Source: Bacillota bacterium | GTDB lineage: Bacteria > Bacillota > Clostridia > Acetivibrionales > DTU013 | NCBI GenBank assembly: GCA_023435925.1 | Contig: JAEZLF010000068.1 | Coordinates: forward strand, 1-33,574 | Direction of reading: 5' to 3' | Length of the DNA: 33,574 nucleotides | Shown here: one piece after another, positions 1-7,622 of the stretch | How the letters are laid out: each line of letters begins with the position of its first letter | Position numbering within the stretch: position 1 is the first letter of the stretch | Program-made: the position numbers and the translations under genes | The notes under the pieces: model-generated | What the model saw: the letters and a program-made list of their open reading frames with translations, nothing else | The model's database searches: none | Told to the model about the DNA's origin: nothing

Positions 1-215
1 TACTAAAGACGAAAATTTTCATTTTAAATACCTCACACAGAACAAATAAGCAAATAGTCCTGTATTATAGTATTTTGTTGTCCTCAGGGATATACCGCAT
101 AAATTGTTGCTTCTGCTCGGATCCCTCAATAATCGTTGCTGGCAATGACAATAATGAAAGTTTTCTCATATATTAATAAAAAGAGTATATTTTAATTTGA
201 TAGACTTAATCATAG
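1..215. other. A+T-rich stretch without a recognisable gene
   Basis: No open frame with recognisable protein similarity is visible on either strand. A short ATG-initiated frame near 154 stops after 13 codons. The stretch presumably carries the promoter of the deacetylase gene downstream, but I cannot pick out a convincing -35/-10 pair. Base composition is clearly A+T-richer than the trp or dcw parts of the window. Confidence 0.5.
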
Positions 216-242
216 AAAAGGGCATTATTTATAAGGTTCTAT

Positions 243-1067
243 ATTATATCAATTCGAAGAAAATATATTATCTTATTTTTTTCAATAATTTTATTATTCG
301 TTCTATGCGTTAGCAGATTTTTTTATATTGACGCCAGAGGCATCCCTACATTTTTTTGGACAGCAGTTGAATCCAGTTCTAAAATCAGTGATGGAGGAAA
401 GCTTGCTATTGTTATCGACGATTTTGGTCAAAGCAGAGCCGGAGTAAAAGAGATGATGTCTATTGACAGGCATTTAACTTTTGCGGTTATGCCATTTCTC
501 GACTATTCACAATCAGATGCCGAAACTGCCCATGAAAAAGGTTATGAAGTAATTATCCATTTACCCATGGAGGCAAACTATGGAAAGTTAAGTTGGGTAG
601 GACCAAGACCTATATTAGCAAATTTAGAGATAGATGAAGTGCAAAATATAGTAAGAGATTCTTTTGAAAGTGTGCCTTATGCTGTTGGTGCAAATATACA
701 TATGGGTTCAAAAGCAAGCAATGTAGAAAGTATCGTTTCAAGTATTTTGGATGTTATCAAGGAGAAAAATTTATATTTTGTGGACAGTCGCACTGCCAAT
801 TATCCTATTGCTAAAAAGATAGCAGTTTCAAAAGGTGTTTTATGCCTGGAGAGAGATATTTTTTTGGATGAGAAAAGACCTAAGGAGGCCATTAAAAAGC
901 AACTCGAAAAAGCGGAAGAGATTGCATTAAAAAAAGGTAGTGCAATTGCGGTAGGTCATGTTGGCACCGAAGGTGGAATTGTGACAGCTGAAGCTATTTC
1001 TGAAATGTTACCTGAATTTGAGGAGAAAAAAATACAACTTGTTTTTGTATCTGAATTATTAGAATAA
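243..1067 (+). CDS. Divergent polysaccharide deacetylase family protein (YibQ/DUF610-like)
   Basis: The protein contains the family's hallmark opening (K-L-A-I-V-I-D-D-F-G, encoded at 399-428), then a histidine-rich metal-site-like region (I-I-H-L-P-M-E, then G-A-N-I-H-M-G-S), D-S-R-T and a late G-H-V-G motif. This matches the divergent polysaccharide deacetylase family, NodB-related exported proteins thought to act on cell-surface glycans. The frame is open from 216. A hydrophobic stretch just before the domain (about 261-311) looks like a membrane anchor or signal. No ATG, GTG or TTG occurs in frame before the ATG at 453, but starting at 453 would cut off the conserved D-D-F-G motif. I therefore place the start at an ATT (243) that follows AAGG by 6 nt; this is a guess, and a sequencing error or unusual start is possible. 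It converges on cwlD with an 18-nt gap. Confidence 0.75.
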   Translation: MISIRRKYIILFFSIILLFVLCVSRFFYIDARGIPTFFWTAVESSSKISDGGKLAIVIDDFGQSRAGVKEMMSIDRHLTFAVMPFLDYSQSDAETAHEKGYEVIIHLPMEANYGKLSWVGPRPILANLEIDEVQNIVRDSFESVPYAVGANIHMGSKASNVESIVSSILDVIKEKNLYFVDSRTANYPIAKKIAVSKGVLCLERDIFLDEKRPKEAIKKQLEKAEEIALKKGSAIAVGHVGTEGGIVTAEAISEMLPEFEEKKIQLVFVSELLE

Positions 1068-1085
1068 TAGCTAATAAATCAATGT

Positions 1086-1844
1086 TCATTCTCGTATATA
1101 AAGATTTACCTCTTCTGTTTCGTTAAAATATTTTTTTAATCCGGATACGATGGCTTTGGCTATTTCATCCTTAAAGCCATCTTCTCCAAGCAATTGCAGC
1201 TCTTTTTGATTGGATAAAAAGGCTGTTTCAACAATGACTCCAGGAATTTTTGAGTTATTCAACAAGAAAAAGCCAGGATGGTTTTGAGGGTCGTGTACTG
1301 TCCTTTTTTTCCCCTCTATTTCAATGTTATTTAATGCTCTCTGTAAGTAGTAAGCCAGCGCCTTATTTTGTGGAAATCTTTCATTATATAATACAATAGA
1401 ACCATCTGCATTTAGATTAGTTTTATGGCAATTCCCATGAATACTTAAGAACAGCTGAGCATTACTATAATTTATTATATCTACTCGTGCCATTAAGTCC
1501 CTTTGATGCCTGCTTCCACCGTTGTTAACCAAAGTGTCTAGCGAAATATCAGTTTCTCTGGTTAAAATAGGCAAATAGCCTTTTTGTTGTTCAAGATATG
1601 CCTTTATTCTTTTGGCTATATCAAGGTTTATATTTTTTTCCAAAACACCGCCCTTTGCAGTTCCCCCATCAATACCTCCGTGTCCTGGGTCTATGACAAT
1701 AATTTTCGTGTAAGAGTTAACATATATTTTTGTATAAAGATTAATGATTTTAAAAGATATAAAAATGGCTATCAAAATAATGACTATTAGAAATATCTTC
1801 TTGTTTATAATCACAATATGGATTTTTTTCATATACACCATCAT
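1086..1844 (-). CDS. cwlD: N-acetylmuramoyl-L-alanine amidase CwlD-like
   Basis: This is a 252-residue Amidase_3 protein. An N-terminal hydrophobic segment (about residues 12-35) serves as signal or anchor. The zinc site is visible as I-D-P-G-H-G-G (His), V-L-E-K-N-I-N (Glu) and S-I-H-G-N (His), and the catalytic Glu lies in V-I-V-E-T-A-F-L-S-N. Length and single-domain layout match CwlD, which in Bacillus removes the stem peptide from MurNAc as the first step towards muramic delta-lactam in the spore cortex. Family membership is firm; the sporulation role is inferred by homology and fits the SpoVD/SpoVE genes in the window. ATG at 1844 or ATG at 1832 could be the start; neither has a strong ribosome site. 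The gene shares the A+T-rich composition of the deacetylase gene. Confidence 0.88.
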   Translation of the reverse strand: MMVYMKKIHIVIINKKIFLIVIILIAIFISFKIINLYTKIYVNSYTKIIVIDPGHGGIDGGTAKGGVLEKNINLDIAKRIKAYLEQQKGYLPILTRETDISLDTLVNNGGSRHQRDLMARVDIINYSNAQLFLSIHGNCHKTNLNADGSIVLYNERFPQNKALAYYLQRALNNIEIEGKKRTVHDPQNHPGFFLLNNSKIPGVIVETAFLSNQKELQLLGEDGFKDEIAKAIVSGLKKYFNETEEVNLYIRE

Positions 1845-1897
1845 AGGTCAAATTCTTCTAATAATTCTATTCCTGCAGATGATAATATATACAATGA

Positions 1898-1923
1898 AAG
1901 CCCTCACATTTTCATGAGGGCTT
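1898..1923 (-). terminator. Hairpin after ferritin gene, probable terminator
   Basis: A 9-bp perfect stem (AAGCCCTCA / TGAGGGCTT) with an 8-nt loop begins 18 nt past the ferritin stop codon. The following T-run on the minus strand is short and interrupted, so termination may be inefficient and allow some read-through into cwlD. Confidence 0.6.
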
Positions 1924-1941
1924 GTCGGATCAATTCGTATT

Positions 1942-2472
1942 CTATGCTTGAGCAGCTGCGCCGTTCAACCCCGGCGCCGGAGTGTACACTCTTGCGGCAA
2001 ACTCCGTATCAAGCATTAATATACCCTTTCCATCATCCTTCACACGTTCAAATCTGCGTATATTATTATCCGCATTTTCCTCTTCCTCTACCTGCTCATC
2101 AATAAACCATTTGAGGAAGGAATCCGTCTTGTGATCCTTTTCCGCTCTGGCAGCGTCAACAATATTGTAAATAGAGCTTGTTACAAATTGTTCGTGCTTC
2201 AGGGACTGCTCCAGTGCTTCCATGATGGAGGCAAAATCAACCTTCGGCCCTTCGATGGGCTGCAATGTGACTTTGGCACCTACTCTGTTAATATATTCAA
2301 AGAAGAGCAATGCATGATCCCTTTCCTCCTGAGCCTGAACCCGGAACCAATGAGCAAAGCCCGGTAAATTGATGGATTCAAAATACGCCTCGATAGACAA
2401 ATAAAGATACCCGGAAAATAACTCCTTGTTTAACTGGTCATTTAACAGTTTTTCAATTTTTTCACTTATCAT
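1942..2472 (-). CDS. ftnA: Non-haem ferritin
   Basis: This 176-residue protein is a bacterial ferritin that oxidises Fe(II) and stores it as a ferric mineral inside a 24-subunit cage in the cytoplasm. The ferroxidase ligands are all present at the usual numbering: Glu17, Glu50, His53, Glu94 and Gln127, with Glu49 and Glu130 nearby as in the third iron site of E. coli FtnA. The C-terminus carries a tail of about ten residues rich in Ala, Pro and Gly beyond the four-helix bundle. The start ATG at 2472 follows GGAGGT by about 7 nt. It is a single-gene unit with its own promoter (2536-2563) and a hairpin after it. No Fur box was recognised. Confidence 0.95.
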   Translation of the reverse strand: MISEKIEKLLNDQLNKELFSGYLYLSIEAYFESINLPGFAHWFRVQAQEERDHALLFFEYINRVGAKVTLQPIEGPKVDFASIMEALEQSLKHEQFVTSSIYNIVDAARAEKDHKTDSFLKWFIDEQVEEEENADNNIRRFERVKDDGKGILMLDTEFAARVYTPAPGLNGAAAQA

Positions 2473-2535
2473 TCTAACTACCTCCGCAAATTATATTTTA
2501 AAAACTTCATGCTATAAATATACCCAATATATTGC

Positions 2536-2563
2536 ATTATAAATAAAATATTTTTCATGACAA
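2536..2563 (-). promoter_or_regulatory. Sigma-A-type promoter of the ferritin gene
   Basis: On the minus strand the -35 TTGTCA (2563-2558, 5/6 to consensus) and -10 TATAAT (2541-2536, 6/6) are separated by 16 nt. The -35 box is formed by the 3' arm of the preceding htrA terminator hairpin, so the two signals overlap. Confidence 0.75.
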
Positions 2564-2591
2564 AAAGCAGCCACCGGGGCTACTTTTTGTC
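2559..2591 (-). terminator. Rho-independent terminator after htrA
   Basis: A 14-bp stem (GACAAAAAGTAGCC against GGCTGCTTTTTGTC, one G-U pair) closes a loop of about 5 nt. It starts 34 nt past the htrA stop codon. The U-rich 3' arm and the A/T-rich sequence after it suit intrinsic termination. Confidence 0.8.
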
Positions 2592-2624
2592 TTTCAAAGG
2601 AGAGTGTGTATTAAGTAATGCGAG

Positions 2625-4289
2625 TTAGTCACTGTTATTTTCCTCATCCAGCACTACAGTCAGAGTCAATGTCTCTCCGCTCCTGTATACCTCGATCTCT
2701 ATTGAGTCACCAGGTTTATGGGTATTTTTTTCTGCTTCCAGTTCGCTGAATGTTGTTACCGTTTTGCCGTCAATTTTAGTGATAATGTCACTTGCATGAA
2801 TACCAGCTTTATAAGCTGCGCTGAACGGCATGACCTCATACACCAGCGGACCATAAGGCACATTGAATCTCTTGGCATCTTGTTCGGTAAAGGTCTGGTC
2901 AATGGATACACCAAGCTGTGGTCTGCCTTTTACGTATTTGTATTCGATCAGGCTTGTCGCTATCTCATTTGCCTCATTGATGGGTATTGCAAATCCGAGA
3001 CCTTCATAGCCGCTTGCAGCAATTTTAACCGTATTGACACCAATGACCTGACCCTGTGAATTCACCAGAGCACCGCCGCTATTACCGGGATTTATGGCGG
3101 CATCTGTTTGAAGCAGCTTGAGTGTCTGGCCGTTATCCATTTGTATGGTTCTGTTGATACCGCTGATAATTCCAGAGGTTACGGAGCCCATGTAATCGAT
3201 TCCGCCCGGATTTCCTATCGCAACTGCCAATTCGCCGGATTTCACCTTATCGGAATCTCCCAGCTCGGCAGCAGGTAAATTTTTGCCTTCGATTTTCAGT
3301 ACGGCAATATCTGTCTTGCTGTCTCTTCCAACAATCTGGGCTGTGTACTTTTTCTCTGTATCATTTGGCAAAACAACTTCTATTTTGGAACCCTCGGAAA
3401 GCTTGTTGGAATTACTTATAAGGGCACTTTCAATCACATGGTTGTTGGTCAGAATATAACCGTCTTCCCGGATAATAATACCCGAACCTTCCCCAACGCC
3501 ATCCTGTGCGATATCAAAGAAGAATCCTGAGCCCTGTGCTTTTACAGTAACCTGAATGCCCACAATAGAAGGGCTGACTTTTTCGGAAATCGCTTCCACC
3601 GGTGTAGAAGATTGCGTAATCTCCACCTTCTTGTAAATTCCATTATCGCCGGAGACTGCTACATTACTTGCCTGAGCTGTTATTCCAAACATATCGTTAA
3701 TTGCAGGCTGAATAACCGGAGCTAAAAAGGTCATTCCGGCAAACACTACTCCGCCGCCGAGTACAGAACTGAGCACTGCAACCAGTATCAATTGGCCAAT
3801 ACCTATTTTTCTTGTTTTCGTTTTTTTGATATTTTCAGTATAATAAGACTGCTGTGACTGCTGTGGTCCGGCCTTGGGGATACCTCCACCCGTCGGCATG
3901 TCTTTGTGAATATACTGCTGTGACTGCTGTGACTGTTGTGGCACATACTGCTGTGCCGGCATATCCTTATGAACGTATTGCTGTGGCGCATACTGCTGTA
4001 CCGGCTGAGTATACTGCTGTTCCTGGGGCACATATTGGGGTGCCGGCGGGGCAAACGGAGTATCACTCACCTGCGGTGCGGATGGAGCAGCGGGTATGGT
4101 ATTTCCGGATTCAGCAGGCTGTACTTCAGGCTGTGCTGCAGGTGCTGCAGATGTTGTAGCCCCCGGGGTCACAGGCTGCACAGACGGCATATTGTCAACC
4201 GCTACCTCTACAGGCTCGGTATGTTGTGTATCCGGGGCAATATTCTCATTATTCAAATCATTCTTGTTGTCTAGGTCAAAATTATCCAT
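2625..4289 (-). CDS. Membrane-anchored HtrA/DegP-like serine protease with PDZ domain
   Basis: This 554-residue protein is a trypsin-like protease of the HtrA family, which degrades misfolded proteins outside the membrane. Order: a disordered Pro/Gln/Ala-rich cytoplasmic N-terminus (about 1-155) with repeats of Q-Q-Y-V and H-K-D-M-P, one membrane helix (about 165-190), the protease domain with catalytic His284 (T-N-N-H-V), Asp327 (K-T-D-I-A) and Ser404 (G-N-S-G-G), and a C-terminal PDZ domain (about 455-545). The N-terminal extension is longer than in most HtrA proteins. The start ATG at 4289 follows GGGAGGT. It lies directly downstream of a two-component pair; by analogy with Bacillus CssRS, which controls htrA genes in secretion stress, that pair may regulate it (inference). 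A terminator follows the gene. Confidence 0.93.
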   Translation of the reverse strand: MDNFDLDNKNDLNNENIAPDTQHTEPVEVAVDNMPSVQPVTPGATTSAAPAAQPEVQPAESGNTIPAAPSAPQVSDTPFAPPAPQYVPQEQQYTQPVQQYAPQQYVHKDMPAQQYVPQQSQQSQQYIHKDMPTGGGIPKAGPQQSQQSYYTENIKKTKTRKIGIGQLILVAVLSSVLGGGVVFAGMTFLAPVIQPAINDMFGITAQASNVAVSGDNGIYKKVEITQSSTPVEAISEKVSPSIVGIQVTVKAQGSGFFFDIAQDGVGEGSGIIIREDGYILTNNHVIESALISNSNKLSEGSKIEVVLPNDTEKKYTAQIVGRDSKTDIAVLKIEGKNLPAAELGDSDKVKSGELAVAIGNPGGIDYMGSVTSGIISGINRTIQMDNGQTLKLLQTDAAINPGNSGGALVNSQGQVIGVNTVKIAASGYEGLGFAIPINEANEIATSLIEYKYVKGRPQLGVSIDQTFTEQDAKRFNVPYGPLVYEVMPFSAAYKAGIHASDIITKIDGKTVTTFSELEAEKNTHKPGDSIEIEVYRSGETLTLTVVLDEENNSD

Positions 4290-4337
4290 AACGTAACCTC
4301 CCTTTGCTTGTTCAAATGCTGCTTATCTACTTCACAT

Positions 4338-4343
4338 GTTATA
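4338..4343 (-). promoter_or_regulatory. Possible extended -10 promoter of htrA
   Basis: The sequence TGGTATAAC on the minus strand gives a TG-extended -10 (TATAAC), with no good -35 at 17 nt. It lies in the 112-nt gap between the kinase and protease genes, so htrA may be transcribed both separately and by read-through. Confidence 0.35.
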
Positions 4344-4401
4344 CCACTATTTTAAACGATCTATTTGAAAAAACTGTGAATAATTTGTTAACAATATTCA
4401 A

Positions 4402-5943
4402 TCAATTCGTGATTTCCTGAGTCTGCATTTTTGTTTCTTCATTTGCCCGGGATAGTGTAAAAGTAAAGCGGGTTCCTTCTCCGGAACTGCTTTCCACCCA
4501 TATCTTCTGCCCATGTTCATTGACAATATTCTTCACGATGGCCAGCCCAAGGCCGGTACCCATTTTATCCCTGCTTCTGGATTTGTCTGTTTTATAGAAT
4601 CGATCCCAAATCATATCCAGTTCATTCTTATCAATCCCGATCCCATTATCTTCAATAGTAACAGCGATCCTATCTTTCTGGATCCGCGTCATCAGGATGA
4701 TTTTACCTCCGGACTGGGTGAATTTAATGGCATTGTGCATCAGATTATAAATCACCCGTTCAATCGCATCTACATCAGCCTTTACAAGCAACTCCTCCTC
4801 TTCGAAATCAGCAACCACCGTCAAATTCTTCTCCAGAAGGAAGTTTTCAAGCTTAATCACACATTTCCTTATCAGTTCATTAATATCCCATGTCATAATG
4901 TTCAGTGTCATCTCTCCTGCTTCCATTTTAGCCAAGTCCAGCAGGTCGTTCACCAGGCGATTCAGGCGATTTGTTTCATCTCTTACAATCGATAGATAAT
5001 GATTCTGTCTATCAGGAGGTATCGTTCCATCCAGAATTCCCTCAACAAAGCCTCTGATCGATGTCATAGGAGTCCGCAGTTCATGGGACACATTGGCAAT
5101 AAAGCCCCTGCGCATTTCTTCAAGATTTTGAAGTGCTACAGCCATTTGGTTGAAGGTTCGGGCCAGATCGCCGATCTCGTCCCGGGATTTGATATCCAGA
5201 CGCTTCTCAAACTCACCGTCGGCTATCCTCGCTGCAGCATTTTTAATCTGTTTTAGCGGTCGTGATAATCTCAGAGAAAAAGCATACATGAACAAAAAAG
5301 CGATAACAACAGCCACACCGACTGACCCGAGAAAGTATTTAAATACCGCATAGCGCGCTTCTTTCAGCTCTTTCACAGGTGTGTGTAGATAAATGACAAT
5401 CATAACATTGCTTCCGTCATCATCACGGTATTGAAAAGAACTGCCGACCGTCAGCCACAAATCTCCGGCTTCTTTAAAGGAAGCGTCTTTAAAAAAGCCG
5501 TTGAAGTCGCCCACTTCTTTAATGGTCGTCACCTCTGATACCAGCTTGGAAAAATTCTTACTTTCAGGAATCTTCATTTTCATCGTATTATCGGTGTATT
5601 TATCGATAATGGTCTGTGGCATTCCAACACTTTCAAACATTACATGCCCTGATTCATCCACGAACCAGATAATAGAATTGGATAATTCACCTAAAAGAAC
5701 GATCGAATTGTTAAAAAGCTTTTCCAATATTTTGTTATTCAGGCTATTGGTATAATCCAGGTTCTCCAGATATGTCCCAAAGGCATTGTTGACCTGACTG
5801 CCTGTAGTTTCAAGTGCTCTGGCTCTTTCATCCGTAAAATAGCTGTTCAGAAAAAAACTCAGCATCACACCTGTAATGGAAAAAGCAATGAGAAAAACAA
5901 TGATGAAAATGGCAAGCAGCTTACTGAATATTGTTCTAAACAT
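4402..5943 (-). CDS. Two-component sensor histidine kinase
   Basis: This 513-residue membrane kinase pairs with the upstream response regulator. Two membrane helices (about 10-33 and 203-224) flank an extracytoplasmic sensor region of about 165 residues. A HAMP linker follows (about 225-278), then the phosphoacceptor His near residue 287 (N-V-S-H-E-L-R-T-P), the N box (Y-N-L-M-H-N-A), and the ATP-binding G boxes D-N-G-I-G-I and G-T-G-L-G-L. The regulator's TGA overlaps this ATG by one base (TGATG), with GAGGT 6 nt upstream, so translation is coupled. A GTG one codon earlier is an alternative start. The signal it senses cannot be read from sequence; the htrA neighbour suggests cell-envelope or secretion stress. 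Confidence 0.92.
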   Translation of the reverse strand: MFRTIFSKLLAIFIIVFLIAFSITGVMLSFFLNSYFTDERARALETTGSQVNNAFGTYLENLDYTNSLNNKILEKLFNNSIVLLGELSNSIIWFVDESGHVMFESVGMPQTIIDKYTDNTMKMKIPESKNFSKLVSEVTTIKEVGDFNGFFKDASFKEAGDLWLTVGSSFQYRDDDGSNVMIVIYLHTPVKELKEARYAVFKYFLGSVGVAVVIAFLFMYAFSLRLSRPLKQIKNAAARIADGEFEKRLDIKSRDEIGDLARTFNQMAVALQNLEEMRRGFIANVSHELRTPMTSIRGFVEGILDGTIPPDRQNHYLSIVRDETNRLNRLVNDLLDLAKMEAGEMTLNIMTWDINELIRKCVIKLENFLLEKNLTVVADFEEEELLVKADVDAIERVIYNLMHNAIKFTQSGGKIILMTRIQKDRIAVTIEDNGIGIDKNELDMIWDRFYKTDKSRSRDKMGTGLGLAIVKNIVNEHGQKIWVESSSGEGTRFTFTLSRANEETKMQTQEITN

Positions 5944-6629
5944 CACTTTACCTCAAATTTGTATCCGACACCCCAGACGGTCTTCAGCTGCCATACCTGA
6001 TTCGGTATATCGATTTTTTCCCGAAGTCTTTTCACATGGACGTCCACTGTTCTGGAATCTCCGTAAAAATCAAATCCCCACACATGCTCTAACAGTTGCT
6101 CCCTTGTGAATACCTTATTCGGATTGGACGCAAGAAAAAAAAGCAGCTCCAGTTCCTTTGGAGGAAGCTCCAAGTCTTTGCCATTGAGTTTAACAACGTA
6201 ATTAGAGTGATTGATGACTAAATTGGGGTAAATAATCTCCTCCACATTAAAATCCTTGCGTTCATATCTTCTGAGCACCGCTTTGACTCTGGCCACCAGT
6301 TCCTTCGGTTCAAAGGGCTTAACCATATAGTCGTCCGCACCCAGCTCCAGTCCAAGCACCTTGTCGAAGGTTTCCCCTTTAGCCGTCAGCATAATAATCG
6401 GTATGTTACTGACTTTTCTGAGCTCCCTGCATACCTGCCAGCCATCAATGCCCGGAAGCATAATATCAAGGATCACAATACTAGGTGTAAACTGGCTGAA
6501 AGCTTCAATTCCGCTTTTGCCATTATAGACCGTCTGTACCTCATACCCATCCTTCTCAAGGTAAAGCCGGATTAGTTCACAGATATTCACATCGTCATCA
6601 ATGACCAGTACTTTCGTTTTGTTTACCAT
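5943..6629 (-). CDS. OmpR/PhoB-family response regulator
   Basis: This 228-residue DNA-binding regulator has a receiver domain (about 1-120) with acidic residues D11-D13, phosphoacceptor Asp55 (V-I-L-D-I-M-L-P-G) and the conserved T-A-K motif, followed by a winged-helix domain ending in the usual D-S-R-T-V-D-V-H-V-K-R-L-R-E-K recognition region. I chose the ATG at 6629 because GAGGAG lies 8 nt upstream and the receiver fold starts there; the longer frame to 6695 would begin inside a hairpin repeat. It is co-transcribed with the kinase gene. The 5' leader is long (about 220 nt) and contains dispersed repeat copy A. Confidence 0.94.
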   Translation of the reverse strand: MVNKTKVLVIDDDVNICELIRLYLEKDGYEVQTVYNGKSGIEAFSQFTPSIVILDIMLPGIDGWQVCRELRKVSNIPIIMLTAKGETFDKVLGLELGADDYMVKPFEPKELVARVKAVLRRYERKDFNVEEIIYPNLVINHSNYVVKLNGKDLELPPKELELLFFLASNPNKVFTREQLLEHVWGFDFYGDSRTVDVHVKRLREKIDIPNQVWQLKTVWGVGYKFEVK

Positions 6630-6659
6630 ATTTTCACACTCCTCGCCTTTCAATTCCAA

Positions 6660-6772
6660 TGGGGGCAGGCCCCCATACCCCCTCGCTGCGGGCAAAATTA
6701 ATTTGCCCTTTGCTACACTTCGTACGCCACGTATATACGTGGCGTTTATACAACGTCAAGACGTTGTTCAAC
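6660..6772 (-). repeat. Dispersed multi-hairpin intergenic repeat, copy A
   Basis: Four perfect hairpins follow one another: TGGGGGC/GCCCCCA (6660-6675), GGGCAAA/TTTGCCC (6690-6708), CGCCACGT/ACGTGGCG (6725-6744) and ACAACGTC/GACGTTGT (6750-6767). The last three and the block GCTACACTTCGT (6712-6723) recur at 28550-28648. This copy lies in the 5' leader of the response-regulator operon, just upstream of its ribosome site. There is no coding potential. Strand is assigned by the operon, since the hairpins are symmetrical. Confidence 0.85.
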
Positions 6773-6856
6773 ATATCCCCCGGTTATGTTTCAACAGGGG
6801 CAGAATGGCTCAGATAAGGCCTTATACGCCGCAAAATTTCTTTGAAAAATCTTACT

Positions 6857-6885
6857 ATTATCATATCATTTGCAAGGAAGTACAA
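6857..6885 (-). promoter_or_regulatory. Candidate promoter of the response regulator-kinase operon
   Basis: On the minus strand, TTGTAC (6885-6880) and GATAAT (6862-6857, 5/6) are separated by 17 nt. It starts only about 35 nt past the trpF stop, and I see no terminator in that gap, so trp read-through is possible. Confidence 0.5.
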
Positions 6886-6918
6886 CAATATAGAATGTGT
6901 AAACAATTCGAAAACAAT

Positions 6919-7557
6919 TTATGAAGATTTGATGGCCTCTATAAAAGCCTGCAGTTTCTCTTTATCCTTCCGTCCTCCACTTTCTACACCGCTGCTTGTG
7001 TCCACCGCAAACGGTGAAGCTTGTTGAATCGCATCCTTCACATTACCTGGATGAAGGCCTCCGGCTAAAATAATGGGGAGTTTGATGTCCATCTGTGAAA
7101 CAAGCTTCCAGTCAAAACACCGGCCTGTTCCTCCGGGAACCCCATCCACATACGTATCCAGGAGCAGCCGGTCCATATGCATGGAGCGAATCACACTTTC
7201 GTCCGGCATATGGACAGCATCGACTCTTAGTGCTTTCCAGATTTCAATCCCGGGCCTGATGATGGAACGAAGCTGATCGATATAAAAGCTATCTTCTCTT
7301 CCGTGGAGCTGAATGACATCCAGTCCTGTCATTTCAGAAATCTTTGCTGCCCTCACGGGCTCAAGGTCCACAAATACCCCAACCCTTTTAATTGACAGTG
7401 CAAGCTCTTTTCCAAGCTTTGCGGCAAATTCAGGATTCACCTGCCGCCTGCTTTCTGTAAATACAAAACCTGCATAATCCGGGCAGAAATGATTTAGCCA
7501 GTATATCTCGTCTATACTTGTAATTCCGCATATTTTTATCCTTGTCGTCTCAGGCAT
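6919..7557 (-). CDS. trpF: Phosphoribosylanthranilate isomerase
   Basis: TrpF catalyses the Amadori rearrangement of phosphoribosylanthranilate to CdRP, the third step of tryptophan synthesis. The 212-residue TIM barrel carries the catalytic Cys in K-I-C-G-I near the N-terminus and the catalytic Asp in L-L-D-T-Y, with G-G-T-G and L-A-G-G-L phosphate-binding loops and the typical V-D-T-S-S-G-V-E end. It is the last gene of the trp operon here, 65 nt downstream of trpC. The ribosome site (AAAGGA) is rather far (about 12 nt) from the ATG. trpB and trpA, which usually follow, are replaced by the two-component operon. Confidence 0.96.
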   Translation of the reverse strand: MPETTRIKICGITSIDEIYWLNHFCPDYAGFVFTESRRQVNPEFAAKLGKELALSIKRVGVFVDLEPVRAAKISEMTGLDVIQLHGREDSFYIDQLRSIIRPGIEIWKALRVDAVHMPDESVIRSMHMDRLLLDTYVDGVPGGTGRCFDWKLVSQMDIKLPIILAGGLHPGNVKDAIQQASPFAVDTSSGVESGGRKDKEKLQAFIEAIKSS

Positions 7558-7622
7558 ATTTCTGCATTATCCTTTCCAAAGTCACTATCCTTGTCATTAC
7601 TCCTGCTTTTGAGCTCTCTATA

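Noticed and set aside
3840..4040. CRISPR-like repeats
   Set aside because: The short CTGCTGTGA repeats encode the Gln-rich tail of HtrA in frame and have no regular spacers.
6630..6695. N-terminal extension of the response regulator
   Set aside because: It would translate the hairpin repeat region; GAGGAG and the receiver fold place the start at 6629.
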